A stretch of DNA of 64,000 bases, from NCBI GenBank assembly GCA_963710975.1, contig CAVQCG010000004.1:62001-126000 (forward strand), read 5' to 3'. Positions 37,214 through 46,379 of this stretch are shown piece after piece (the stretch's first letter is position 1; each line of letters starts with the position of its first letter). A program made the translations under genes and the position numbers. The stretch comes from JBBQXH01 sp963710975 (GTDB lineage Bacteria; Actinomycetota; Thermoleophilia; Gaiellales; Gaiellaceae). The notes under the pieces are model-generated. The model saw only the letters and a list, made by a program, of their open reading frames with translations, did no database searches and was not told the origin of the DNA.

Positions 37214-37409
37214 TCAGGCTGGAGCCTGGAAGAGTCCGAGCCCTCCTGCGTGTACGTCTAACGGGTGAGCTCGTACTCGGTCATTAGCCTCTGCTTCCGC
37301 GCTCTTCCAGGTGGTGGGGTCACGGCGGTCGATGGCCGCTCGCTCGCGGATCCTCTGGTTTGCAGCTGACGGGCACCTGTCTTCGTTGCTGAAGCATGGT
37401 GCCCCGCCG

Positions 37410-37732
37410 TCGAAGGCCCGTATCGGGAGGTATTGATCGTCTGGTGGGGGGTATCGCGGGGGACCCGGATCAGCCGAGATCTACGTAGATGAACCTGGGC
37501 CCGATTGACCGACAGAGCGTCAGAAAGGACGGATGGCGGTCAGCGATCTACGCTGATCCCCGCTTCCCAGTGTCCTCATAATCCGTCGATCCCTGGTTCG
37601 AATCCAGGCGGGCCCATCCGAGAAGACGCTGCATGTGAAGAGAATCGGGCTTGGGGCAGGTTCGTGAGCTGAGGGGAGGGGGGACCAAATTGGGACCGCG
37701 CAACTAGGCTTCTGCCTTCGATGCGGTTAACG
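37410..37732 (+). repeat. Island repeat R2 with attachment core
   Basis: Long copy matching R1 over about 320 nt. The 43-bp core 37575-37617 differs from the tRNA at one position (GTCGATCC). The dyad GATCTACGTAGAT is at 37478-37490. It closes the Asp23 segment and opens the catechol segment. Confidence 0.85.
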
Positions 37733-37861
37733 TGGCGCGCCTGTCTCGTCCTCGATGACGGAGCACGTCCTCGACCTGGTGCTTCCGTTCGCGACCCTCA
37801 CCTGGTGGGGCGCGCCTGGCCTACGGGCGACTCGATGACCCACGACTAGGCGGGGGATCTA

Positions 37862-38516
37862 GTGGCTGTCCACGCAGTGCTCGGCGCCACAGGGCAGCTC
37901 GGGAAACTTCTCGTCCTGGAGCTGAAGCGACGTGGTCACACCGTCCGGCCCTGAGCAGACGTCCGCAGGGAGTGCCGCGAGGCGGCGAGGTCGAGTACCG
38001 GGCTGCTGACATGCTGGATTCCGCCTCTCTGTCAGCGGCGACCGAAGGTTCGGATGTCCTTTACGCGGTCGTCGGCTTGCCCTACGCGACGAAAGTGTGG
38101 CAACGCGACTGGCCACCAGCCATGCGAAACCTGATCTCGACCGCCGAGGCGAACGGTTGCAAGCTCGTCTTCCTCGACAACGTCTACGCATACGGGCTCG
38201 TCGCAGTGGCGATGACGGAGGCTACTCCCTATAACCCGTGCAGCCACAAGGGGGAGGTGCGCGCCCGAATCGCGACCGAGCTAACGGACGCCATGTCCGG
38301 CAGGATCGTCGCAACTATTGGCCGGTCGGCGGACTTCTACGGGCCCGAAGCCGTCCTTTCGATCCTCGGTGAGCGGTTCTTCAAGGTGCGCTCGGCAAGG
38401 GCAAGGCTGAATGGCTGTGCACCAGCAGGGCTCTTCACTCCTTTAACTACATGCTGGACAACGCCAGTGCTCTCGTCACTTTGGGCGAGGAGCAGGCCGC
38501 CACCGTCAAGGTCTGA
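37862..38516 (+). pseudogene. NAD-dependent epimerase/dehydratase family remnant
   Basis: The N-terminal Rossmann motif VLGATGQLGKLLVLELKRRG is followed by a TGA at 37952 and a shifted frame: YRAADMLDSASLSAATEGSD, YAVVGLPYATKVW, LVFLDNVYAYGL, RIVATIGRSADFYGPEAVLS. A further shift near 38385 leads to the C-terminal frame (HSFNYMLDNASALVTLGEEQ) ending at TGA 38514. At least two shifts plus a stop show real decay. It is an extended-SDR/NmrA-like protein. The reaction is unknown. Confidence 0.75.
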
Positions 38517-39158
38517 CACTCTACCTGATAATGAGGCGGTGCGGTGTTTCGACAAGTTGTTCGCCCTCTTCAGCGAGCTCCTCGGCAAACTGTCTTGAGT
38601 CGCGGGATGATGAGCGACAGAAGGATCCGACTGATCAGTTTTTTCAATGCCCATCTGCGCGAGATCCGCGAAATGCTGTATCAGAACGACAACGACGACG
38701 TTTCGACTCCAGCACGTTCACCCTCACCTTCGGCCAGGAACCGACCCCGTATGCGACGGGCTCTCAGCGACCCTCCAGTGGTTCCAGTCACGGGTAGCGG
38801 GATGATTGTCGTGGCTCTGGTCGATGCCGGAATGCTTGGGTTGGAGGGCTCTGGTTTGGCTCGCCCTGGTTGTCGGCGGCCTCGGCGCCGTCATCTCTGG
38901 AGTGGCGATCAGCCGGCTCGCGGGCAGCTCGGCGTACGCGGCGGTATGTCGCTCGCGATCGCCGGAACCGTGCTCTGCGTCAGATCCCGCTTTCCTACGG
39001 TTAGACGGGCTCGGATACCCACTCCCCGCGTCACCGTCTCGAGAACCGCGCCGCAATTACCGCATTCGACCCCTCCTGCGTGGGAATTGACGCGGCTTCC
39101 GCACACGGGCGGCCGGAGCCGCAGCCGCTGGGGTTCTTGTCGTCATGTCTCTTCGTGC
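38517..39158. other. Decayed stretch, no gene recognised
   Basis: About 640 nt between two pseudogenes. A plus-strand hydrophobic piece (VWLALVVGGLGAVISGVAIS, about 38848-38907) and a minus-strand Cys-rich piece (CGSRVNSHAGGVECGNCGAV, about 39045-39103) are seen, but neither continues into a credible protein. Confidence 0.4.
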
Positions 39159-39510
39159 CTAGTCTGCGAGGAAGTCGAGGAGTGCCGTGTTGACCTCGTC
39201 GGGATGTGTCCAGCCGATGTTGTCCGGGCCTTCCTCGACGGGAATCAGCGTGACGTTCGCGATGAGTTCAGCGAGGCGCGCCGAGGTCGCGTCGTACGGC
39301 GTCACGCCGGAGGTCGCGGTTTCGAGTCCCGTCGCTTCCGTTCGAGATTCCCATGCGCAGCCCTTTCGGAGCGCGGTCGTTGTCCCGACGGCGCTCCGGA
39401 CGAATGCGTCGGGAAAGCGAGCAGCCAGACGATGCACGGCTTGATCGAAACTGTCGCGCGAATGGTGTCGGCCGTGATGTCGTTGGGCTGATTGGGTTGA
39501 CGTGGGCGGG
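39159..39510 (-). pseudogene. Alpha/beta hydrolase C-terminal remnant
   Basis: The C-terminal part reads PYDATSARLAELIANVTLIP, VEEGPDNIGWTHPDEVNTAL, LDFLAD, then stop. The GP(H)NIGWTHPDEVN segment is the catalytic-His region of chloroperoxidase/enol-lactonase-like hydrolases, here with Asp in place of the usual His before NIG. The upstream part (SFDQAVHRLAARFPDAFVRS) is out of register and the nucleophile elbow is missing. It lies downstream of the LysR gene in the catechol segment, so it could be the relic of an enol-lactonase (PcaD-like) gene. Confidence 0.55.
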
Positions 39511-39529
39511 CGCGCAGATGACGCCTTTG

Positions 39530-40420
39530 TCACGCGGCACCTAGGTCGCGGCGGATCACGTCGAGCGCACGGGCGAGCACGGGTCGGTCGTCGTTGCGTC
39601 TCCACGCCGCGGCGAGTTCGACCTGAGTGGTGTCGTGGGCGAGCGGGCGGTAGATCGCGCCCTGTACGGTCATGTTGCGTACTGACGCCGGAACGAGCGA
39701 GACGCCGAGTCCGGCGGCGACGAAGCTCACGAGCGTCGCGGTCTCGGCGACTTCGTGAGAGGCGAGGGGTTTGAAGCCGTGCGCCGCGCAGGCGTCCTCG
39801 ACGGCGTCGTGTAGGACGGATCGGAAGTGGGACGGATAGGTGATGAACGGTTCGCCGTTGAGCAGTTCGAGTGGGACCGAGTCTGAGTTCGCGAGCGGAT
39901 GGGTTTCCGGGAGGACGGCGACGAGCGGTTCGGATCGGAGCACCTCGGTGCTGAGATCGCGCTCGTGGACCGGGGGTCGTAGGAGTCCGAGGTCGAGCGT
40001 GCCGTTGCGGAGTTGCGTGACCTGGGCGGGGGTCAGCAGCTCGCCGCGGAGGTCGAGCGTGACGCCGGGCAGCTCGTGGCGCAGGGCGGCGGCGAGTGAG
40101 GGAAGTATGGCGTAGGTGACGGAGCCGGTGAACCCGATGGCGAGGCGTCCGAACTCGCCGCGCGCCGCGCGGCGAGCGTCATCGATCGCCGAGTCGACCG
40201 CGGCCAGGATCTCACGGGCTCGGTCGAGCAGTACCTCGCCCGCGGGAGCGAGCTCGACGCTGCGGGTGGTTCGATAGAGAACGGGTTCTCCGAGCTCGGC
40301 CTCGAAGCGGCGGATCTGTTGCGAGAGCGGTGGCTGCGCGATGTGAAGCCGCGCGGCAGCGCGGCCGAAGTGCCGCTCCTCGGCCACGGCAACGAAGTAG
40401 CGCAGATGTCGGAGCTCCAT
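39530..40420 (-). CDS. LysR family regulator, CatM/BenM-like
   Basis: A 296-aa activator. The winged helix-turn-helix is at residues 1-60 (MELRHLRYFVAVAEERHFGR, ARLHIAQPPLSQQIRRFEAE). The effector domain starts near 90 (GRLAIGFTGSVTYAILPSLA). The sequence resembles CatM/BenM, which bind cis,cis-muconate. It is transcribed away from the CatB-CatC gene across a 134-nt region, the standard layout for LysR control of a catechol operon. Muconate as inducer is inferred from this context. Confidence 0.9.
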   Translation of the reverse strand: MELRHLRYFVAVAEERHFGRAAARLHIAQPPLSQQIRRFEAELGEPVLYRTTRSVELAPAGEVLLDRAREILAAVDSAIDDARRAARGEFGRLAIGFTGSVTYAILPSLAAALRHELPGVTLDLRGELLTPAQVTQLRNGTLDLGLLRPPVHERDLSTEVLRSEPLVAVLPETHPLANSDSVPLELLNGEPFITYPSHFRSVLHDAVEDACAAHGFKPLASHEVAETATLVSFVAAGLGVSLVPASVRNMTVQGAIYRPLAHDTTQVELAAAWRRNDDRPVLARALDVIRRDLGAA

Positions 40421-40428
40421 GGTCCCCT

Positions 40429-40456
40429 ATTGATTCGTATCCGACGCATAGTCAAT
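40429..40456. promoter_or_regulatory. Candidate LysR site in the divergent catechol promoter
   Basis: ATTGA-N18-TCAAT dyad, with CGTAT and CATAG inside. It lies 9-36 nt upstream of the LysR start, where autoregulating LysR proteins bind. T-N11-A type spacing is present, but the dyad is imperfect. Confidence 0.35.
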
Positions 40457-40554
40457 CAACACTCGATTGGTATTGCCACGTACATCGGCCTTGCCTAGGT
40501 TGATAACGGCGGGCCCGCCCGGACGCGGCTGGCCGAGAGAGGAGACCTGAGACG

Positions 40555-42006
40555 ATGCGATTGACCAGTGATCCGGCGACACGTGCGGCGCTTCAGACGT
40601 TCGCGGGCAGGGTCCGGATCACCGGGGTCGAGGCGATTCCGTTCGCTGTGTCGTACCGCCGCCCGGCGGGCTTTGCGTCGGCCACGGTGACGGAGGCCGA
40701 CAACGTGCTGGTGCGTGTGCACACGGACGCTGGTCTCGTCGGTCAGGCTGAGGCGCAGCCGCGCCCGTACACCTATGGCGAGACCCAGGTCTCGATCGTC
40801 GACACCGTCAGCGGGCAGCTCAACGAGGCGCTCACGGGCGTCGACCCTCTGCGCGTCGAACTCGTCGCCGAGCGCTGCGCCCGTATCGCCGGAAACTACG
40901 TCGCGCGGGGCGCTGTCGACCTCGCGGTCTGGGACCTCGTCGGGGAGATCCTGGGCTGCCCGTGCCACACGTTGCTTGGTGGGTTCGCGGACGATGTCGC
41001 GGCCGCCCACATGGTCTCGTTCGACGAGCCGGCCGCGATGGCCGACGAGGCCTTGGCGGTGAACGAACAGCTCGGAGTCAGGACCTTCAAGGTCAAGGTC
41101 GGGCGCGCTCCGGCGCTGGACGTCGCGGCGGTTCGCGCGATCCGCGAGGCGCTGCCCAACGCCGATCTGTACGTCGACGCGAACCGCGGCTGGAGCTACG
41201 ACGACGCGTTGCGGGCCGGCGATGAGCTCGTCGCGCTCGGTGTGCGCGCGATCGAAGAGCCGATCTCGGTCGACGATCGGGCCGGCCGGCTGCGCCTTGC
41301 CGACCGCTGGGTCGTTCCCCTGGCCGGCGATGAGAGCTGCATCAGCCTCGCGCACGTCGAGCGCGAGCTCGAGGAAGGCGCGGTCCGCGTCGTGAGCATC
41401 AAGACGGCGCGGACGGGGTTCACGGAGTCACGCCGGATCCTTGATCTCTGCCTTGCTCGCGACGTCCCGGTCGTAGTGGGGAGTCAGTACGAGGGAGCGA
41501 TCGGGGCGATGGCGACGATCGCGTTTGCCGCTGCGTTTGCCGCCACCGCCGGCCAGCCGGCCGAGATCACGAACTTTTTCGACCTGGCCGACGATCTCGT
41601 CGTCGCCGCGCCGCAGATCCGCGACGGCCGCGCGGCGGTCCCGGCGGCTCCGGGCCTCGGCTTAGAGGTCGACGAGGATCGTCTTGCAGCGCTACCGGCT
41701 GGACCGCTGATGCTGTTCATGGCCGAGATGGAGGTCCGTCTGCCGCCCGACATGCCGGCGGAGCGAGCGGACGAGCTCAGGGCACACGAGCGGAAGTACT
41801 CGCAGGCCCTCCAGCGCGACGGGCGCTGGCCGCATCTGTGGCGGGTGGCCGGCCGCTACGCGAACGTGAGCGTCCTCGACGTCAGCTCGGTCGACGAGCT
41901 GCACGAGCTCCTGTCCGGCCTCCCCCTGTTCCCGTACTTGGACATTCGCGTCACGCCACTGGCGCACCACCCCAACACCATCAACCGAGGAGAGAGCGAT
42001 GTCTGA
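40555..42006 (+). CDS. Bifunctional muconate cycloisomerase-muconolactone isomerase (CatB-CatC fusion)
   Basis: Two consecutive steps of the ortho-cleavage pathway in one 483-aa chain. The CatB part (about residues 18-375) is an enolase-superfamily enzyme: FKVKVGR with the catalytic Lys pair (about 178/180), metal ligands in VDANRG (about 208), EEPIS (about 234) and GDES (about 260), and second-side Lys in SIKTAR (about 282). The CatC part starts near 385 (MLFMAEMEVRLPPDMPAERA) and continues with HERKYSQALQRDGRWPHLWR, YANVSVLDVSSVDELHELL and LPLFPYLDIRVTPLAHHP, a complete muconolactone isomerase. No linker stop or restart is seen. The dioxygenase gene overlaps by 8 nt. Confidence 0.9.
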   Translation: MRLTSDPATRAALQTFAGRVRITGVEAIPFAVSYRRPAGFASATVTEADNVLVRVHTDAGLVGQAEAQPRPYTYGETQVSIVDTVSGQLNEALTGVDPLRVELVAERCARIAGNYVARGAVDLAVWDLVGEILGCPCHTLLGGFADDVAAAHMVSFDEPAAMADEALAVNEQLGVRTFKVKVGRAPALDVAAVRAIREALPNADLYVDANRGWSYDDALRAGDELVALGVRAIEEPISVDDRAGRLRLADRWVVPLAGDESCISLAHVERELEEGAVRVVSIKTARTGFTESRRILDLCLARDVPVVVGSQYEGAIGAMATIAFAAAFAATAGQPAEITNFFDLADDLVVAAPQIRDGRAAVPAAPGLGLEVDEDRLAALPAGPLMLFMAEMEVRLPPDMPAERADELRAHERKYSQALQRDGRWPHLWRVAGRYANVSVLDVSSVDELHELLSGLPLFPYLDIRVTPLAHHPNTINRGESDV

Positions 42007-42769
42007 TCGCGCCAACCACCTGATCACCGACCTCCTGCGGCGGATCCACGAGGCGATCGTCGAGAACGACGTCACCTACGAGGAGTACCAGGCCACCAAG
42101 CAGTGGTTCATCGACGTCGGCGAGGCGGGCGAGTGGCCGCTGTTCGGCGACGTCTATATCGAGCATACCGTCGAGGAACACGCCTTCGGCAAGCGCGAGG
42201 GCTCCCAGGGCACGATCCTCGGCCCGTTCCACGTCCCTGACGCTCCGGTGCTGCAGGCCCCGTTCGAGCTGCCGCACCGCCCCGACGAGGTCGGCGATCG
42301 AACCCGCGTCTCGGGCCGCGTGACCGACGTCGACGGCAGGCCGCTGGCCGACGCCAACCTCGACGTCTGGCAGGCGGACGCCGAAGGGCGCTACGCGGGC
42401 TTCATGCCCGGGCCGCCGGAGGGCAACCTGCGCGGCCAGGTCCGCACGGACGCCGACGGCCGCTACGAGTTCACCACCGTGATCCCCGGGCCCTACACGA
42501 TCCCGCTGGACGGGCCGACGGGCACGATGACCGCGGCCGCCGGCTGGAGCCCGTGGCGCCCAGCGCACCTCCATCTCATCGTCAGCGCCGAGGGCCATGA
42601 GCCGGTCGTTACGCAGCTGTTCATCGACTCCAGCGACTACCTGGACAGCGACGTCGCCAGCGCGGTCAAGCCCGAGCTGATCGTGCACCCCGAGCCGACG
42701 GGCGAGGGCGGCTACGCGATCTCCTACGACTTCGCGCTGGCCCCCGCACGCACGCCAGCGATCGTGTAG
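41999..42769 (+). CDS. catA: Catechol 1,2-dioxygenase (intradiol)
   Basis: Fe(III) enzyme that opens catechol to cis,cis-muconate, the substrate of the enzyme encoded just upstream. In the 256-aa protein an N-terminal helical dimer domain is followed by the catalytic beta core. Iron ligands are Tyr in EGRYAGF (about residue 131), Tyr in PGPYTIP (about 166) and His/His in WRPAHLHLIV (about 189-191). TVEEHAFGKREGSQGTILGP is typical of the family. Hydroxyquinol 1,2-dioxygenase is an alternative. It overlaps the CatB-CatC gene, so synthesis is coupled. Confidence 0.9.
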   Translation: MSDRANHLITDLLRRIHEAIVENDVTYEEYQATKQWFIDVGEAGEWPLFGDVYIEHTVEEHAFGKREGSQGTILGPFHVPDAPVLQAPFELPHRPDEVGDRTRVSGRVTDVDGRPLADANLDVWQADAEGRYAGFMPGPPEGNLRGQVRTDADGRYEFTTVIPGPYTIPLDGPTGTMTAAAGWSPWRPAHLHLIVSAEGHEPVVTQLFIDSSDYLDSDVASAVKPELIVHPEPTGEGGYAISYDFALAPARTPAIV

Positions 42770-42956
42770 GCCATGTCCGATGTGCGCGAGGCGACCGGCT
42801 GGGACCTGCGCGTCGCCGACGAGCTGGCAACCACCTCGAGCCGACCGACGAGGAGCTAACCGGGCGTCGAGGGCGCGGAGGCGAGGCTAGAGGTCGAGCT
42901 GCGGCTCGATCCACGAGCACGTGAGGCCGCAGCTCGGGTAAGGCCCGGGCTCGTCA

Positions 42957-43336
42957 TCAGGCGGGTTCCGAGTTGTGCCACATGTCGACCTCGCATTTCC
43001 AGCGTGTCGTCTGTCCTGACGGCGGTAGGTCTCGAGCGTCACGCAGTTGACACTCTTGCCGTCGGCCTTAGAGACGTAGGTCCCGACGAGGTAGCAGAGA
43101 TCGCCTTCCGCGACCGTGTCGATGACGCCGAGCTCGATTCGCTCACCCGACTCGTAGTCCTGGCGGAAGAACTGAACGATGTTGCTGCGTCCCTTGACGG
43201 GCTCCGCATCGGGCGGAAGGGCTCATGCGTGCTCGGCGTAGAAGTGCTCGCCCAGCTCGTCCATCTCGCCGGCGTTGAACAGCACCGAGAACCTCGCCCG
43301 GACGGCCTCGATAGCTTCCGTGTCGGAGTTGCCCAT
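42957..43336 (-). pseudogene. SnoaL-like protein, interrupted
   Basis: ATG 43336 starts a clean NTF2-fold protein (SDTEAIEAVRARFSVLFNAG, MDELGEHFYAEHA). An in-frame TGA at about 43223 follows, and the same frame goes on with ALPPDAEPVKGRSNIVQFFR and CYLVGTYVSKADGKSVNCVT. A shift near the C-terminus leads to WKCEVDMWHNSEPA and TGA at 42957. One stop plus one shift indicate decay. Between 42770 and 42956 nothing is recognised. Confidence 0.7.
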
Positions 43337-43438
43337 GACGGTTGCCTCCCCGCGTCGCGGCTGACGACCGGATGGTGGCCCCGCAGGTCGCAGGGCCCCG
43401 GGAGGCGATGGGAATCGATGGACCTGCGCAGGACGAGT

Positions 43439-43872
43439 CTAGGCCGGTTCGTCGTCGTCCGCGACCTCTTGCTCTAGCGCCTGGCGGTCGAGCTCCGCGA
43501 TCTCGTTGTCGCGCTCGTCGACGACGGCGAAGTAGGCGACGAGTTCGAGCTGGGAGAGCAGCCGCTCGGCCCTGGCCGCCGGTCGTTCGAGGGCGTGTCG
43601 CCGGCGTTCCCGTCGTTCGCGATGTCGTAGTGGCGCGTTGCTCGAGAAGCTCGAGGTCGACGACCTGGAGCGGGTGCGCGATCTTCGTGACGTACTCGGA
43701 TCGACCGTCTGACGTCGCCGGCGACGAGCACCTCCGCCGACCAGCTCCCGTAGCCGACTCGGCGGGCGATGGTCGCGATCGACGGAGCGGATGGCTCACT
43801 CGAAGCAGGCCTCGGCTAGCGGGTCGAGGCGTACCTGGAAGCGAGCCGTATCCGCCGAGCTCGAACACCTGA
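43439..43872 (-). pseudogene. Unidentified decayed gene
   Basis: The C-terminal frame has good coding character (AERLLSQLELVAYFAVVDER, DNEIAELDRQALEQEVADDD, EPA, stop at 43439). The middle reads EYVTKIAHPLQVVDLELLEQ in another frame, and the N-terminal part (FELGGYGS) in a third. The pieces suggest one broken gene on the minus strand. I do not recognise the family. Confidence 0.4.
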
Positions 43873-43890
43873 CGGGCTAGGATTGCCCGT

Positions 43891-44282
43891 ATGAACGTAC
43901 TCACGCGTCTCATGTTTCGAAGACGGTCGGGCGCGAGAGGCAGTCGAGTGGCACGTCTCGCTCGTGCCCGGATCAAATATGGAGCGGGTGATCGAGCAAT
44001 GGTGCGGGGGGCGCGACCGTGTACTTCGCACTGGCGGACCGGGGCTTCGTCGCATTCGATAGCCCGATACGGCATGAGTTCGACTTCACCCCGTCGATGT
44101 CCATCTTTGTGCGTTGCGAAGACGAGGAGCAGGTTCGCCTCCTCTTCGCCCAGATCGCCTCCGATGGCGATGTGAAGATGGCTGTGGACGACTACGGATT
44201 CAGCTCTGCTTGGCTGGGCCACGGATCGCTACGGCGTGTCGCGGCAGATCGGCACGCTGATCGCGCACTCGCACAGTCGTGA
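43891..44282 (+). pseudogene. PhnB-like VOC (glyoxalase fold) protein remnant
   Basis: Frame pieces read EAVEWHVSLVPGSNMERVIE, then VYFALADRGFVAFDSPIRHE, FDFTPSMSIFVRCEDEEQVR, VKMAVDDYGFSS, then with a shift WATDRYGVSRQIG. This is the order of a PhnB-type VOC protein (DxYGxSWQ end motif). At least three frameshifts are needed, near 43935, 44015 and 44213. It is not functional. Confidence 0.7.
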
Positions 44283-44530
44283 AGGACGGCACCGGATGAC
44301 GATTCGTGCCGGGGTGTAGCTGCGGCAATGCGGGGTGTGAAGTGCGTGTTCAGCTGGCATCGATCGAATGATCGAGCTGTCTGTCGCCTTGGACGAAGGC
44401 GCGGGATCCCGACGGCAACAACATCGAGGCCGCGGAGCCGGACCCACCTCGATCGCCGGCACTGTCGCGCCTCGGAACCCGGGGACGGGCTATGCGGTTT
44501 GTCCTTTGGCCATCTCGGGCCGGACCGTCT

Positions 44531-44599
44531 GCCGAGCAACGACTCTTCGACGACGCCGTGGCCGACTACGAACGGGCGAGGATGTATGAGCGCGGCTGA
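44531..44599 (+). pseudogene. C-terminal relic of a second glutamine-synthetase-like gene
   Basis: 22 codons read AEQRLFDDAVADYERARMYE and then RG-stop. This matches the true C-terminus of the following gene (AEQRLFDAVVTDYERERMFE, RG) at about 18 of 22 positions. The intact gene starts inside the relic. It is what remains of a tandem paralogue after deletion. Confidence 0.75.
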
Positions 44600-45938
44600 C
44601 GGGATGCTGACCCTCGACGACCTGCGTACCGCTGTCGCGGACGGTTCGATCGACACGATCGTCGTCGGACTTGTCGACATGCACGGCCGCCTCGTCGGGA
44701 AGCGCACCTCCGGGGAGTACTTCCTGTCGCACTTGGACGGGGGCATCGACGTCTGCAACTCGCTGCTGACCCTCGACATGGAGTCCGACACGACCCCGGG
44801 CTACGCGATCGCGAACCTCGAGGCCGGCTACGGCGACTGCGTCCTCCACCCGGACCTGTCCACGCTGCGACGGATCCCGTGGCACGAGGGAACGGCGCTC
44901 GTCCTCGGTGATCCGACGTGGCACGATGGCTCTGCGATCGATCCGTCGCCGCGGACGGTGCTCGCGCGCCAGGTCGAACGGGCCCGCGTGCTCGGCTTCG
45001 AGCCGGTCTTCGCCTCCGAGCTCGAGTTCTACGTGTGTCGGGAGACCTACGACGAGGCGTTTCGCAACGGCTACGCGACGCTGACCGGGACGGCCCGGTA
45101 CGTCACCGACGCCCACCTCCTCGCTCCCGGCTTCGACGAGCAACTGATCGGCCGTCTACGGCGGCAGCTGCTCGGCGCCGGGGTACCGGTCGAGACCTCG
45201 AAGGCCGAGGCCTGGGCGGGCCAGCACGAGATCACGTTCCACCACGGCGACCCGGTCGAGATGGCCGATCACCACGTTGTGTTCAAGCACGGCACGAAGG
45301 AGATCGCCGAGCAGAGCCGGTGCTCGATCACGTTCATGGCGAAGCCCTTCCCCGGGTGGCTCGGGAGCTCGTGCCACGTGCACTCGAGTCTCTGGCGCGA
45401 CGGCATCAACACGTTCGAGGGCGAGTCCGCCCTGTTCCGCCATTACCTCGCGGGCCAGATCGCCTGCCTGCGGGAGCTTGCGGTCTTCGTCGCCCCGACC
45501 GTCAACTCGTACAAGCGTTTCATGTCCCAGCAGCCGAGCTGGGCCGGAAACTCGCTGACCTGGGCACACGACAACCGCACGACGGGGTTCCGCGTGATGG
45601 GGCGCGGCTCCAAGCTCCACGTCGAGTGCCGGATCCCCGGTGCCGACTGCAACCCGTACCTCGCCTTCGCGGCTCTTCTCGCGGGCGGCCTTCACGGGAT
45701 CGAGCAGGAGCTGCCGCTGCCGGAGCCTCACGAGGGCAACGCGTACGCCGCGGAGGTCGAGCGCTTCCCGCCGACCCTGCGGGAGGCAGTCAGAGCGCTC
45801 GAGCGTAGCACCCTCGCCCGCGCCGTCTTCGGGGACGGGGTCGTCGACCACTACCTGAACTTCGCCAGCGCCGAGCAGCGCCTGTTCGACGCGGTCGTCA
45901 CCGACTACGAGCGAGAGCGGATGTTCGAGCGTGGTTGA
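44586..45938 (+). CDS. Glutamine synthetase family protein (gamma-glutamyl-amine ligase type)
   Basis: ATP-dependent ligase of 450 aa. The N-terminal beta-grasp reads GSIDTIVVGLVDMHGRLVGK. The catalytic domain has ASELEFYVCRETYDEAF, WAGQHEITFHHGDPVEMADH, FMAKPFPGWLGSSCHVHSSL, NSYKRFMSQQPSWAGNSLTW and HVECRIPGADCNPYLAFAAL. The sequence is of the PuuA/GlnA-like side branch that glutamylates amines, not housekeeping GlnA. ATG 44586 is chosen because upstream sequence is the relic of a paralogue; GAGGA precedes it. In aniline degraders such ligases feed a catechol pathway; a catechol operon lies 1.8 kb upstream, but no aniline dioxygenase is present. Confidence 0.85.
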   Translation: MSAADGMLTLDDLRTAVADGSIDTIVVGLVDMHGRLVGKRTSGEYFLSHLDGGIDVCNSLLTLDMESDTTPGYAIANLEAGYGDCVLHPDLSTLRRIPWHEGTALVLGDPTWHDGSAIDPSPRTVLARQVERARVLGFEPVFASELEFYVCRETYDEAFRNGYATLTGTARYVTDAHLLAPGFDEQLIGRLRRQLLGAGVPVETSKAEAWAGQHEITFHHGDPVEMADHHVVFKHGTKEIAEQSRCSITFMAKPFPGWLGSSCHVHSSLWRDGINTFEGESALFRHYLAGQIACLRELAVFVAPTVNSYKRFMSQQPSWAGNSLTWAHDNRTTGFRVMGRGSKLHVECRIPGADCNPYLAFAALLAGGLHGIEQELPLPEPHEGNAYAAEVERFPPTLREAVRALERSTLARAVFGDGVVDHYLNFASAEQRLFDAVVTDYERERMFERG

Positions 45939-46010
45939 GCGGATTGCGCCCTTCGGGAACCACCTCCCGGTCAGGATTCGCTTCGGGGAGGGCATGGTCG
46001 CGCAGCCTGT

Positions 46011-46206
46011 TTCGGAAGGCATCGATCGTCTGGTGGGGGTACCGCGCGGGGACCCGGATCAGCCGAGATCTACGTAGATCAACCAGGGCCGATTCGACCG
46101 GCAGAGCGTCAGAAAGGACGGATGGCGGTCAGCGATCTACGCTGATCCCCGCTTCCCAGTGTCCTCATAATCCGTCGGTCCCTGGTTCGAATCCAGGCGG
46201 GCCCAT
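46011..46206 (+). repeat. Island repeat R3 with attachment core
   Basis: About 195 nt shared with R1 and R2 upstream of and including the core. The core 46164-46206 is identical to the CAT tRNA 3' half. The 14-bp palindrome GATCTACGTAGATC is perfect at 46067-46080, and GATCTACGCTGATCC is at 46134-46148. After the core, similarity to R1/R2 stops. It closes the catechol segment. Confidence 0.85.
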
Positions 46207-46379
46207 AACGACCGGCTTGGTTACTCGCCAGGTGCATGGCTCCATCAGCCGGTCGTGTCAGACGTGCCCGTGATGCTCGTGCGGTGCACACACACGGATC
46301 AGAGGCTTCGCAATAGCAGCCGCTGTCCTCGCCGCGAACTAGACGACCCGAGGCCCTCGGGTTAGCAGCTGATCTGCGC

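Noticed and set aside
38806..39090. Possible VKOR-like membrane protein
   Set aside because: One hydrophobic stretch and two Cys, but no CxxC, quinone-site pattern or further helices.
44328..44585. N-terminal extension of the glutamine-synthetase-like protein
   Set aside because: The region codes in another frame for the C-terminal relic of a paralogue and is not conserved-looking in this frame.
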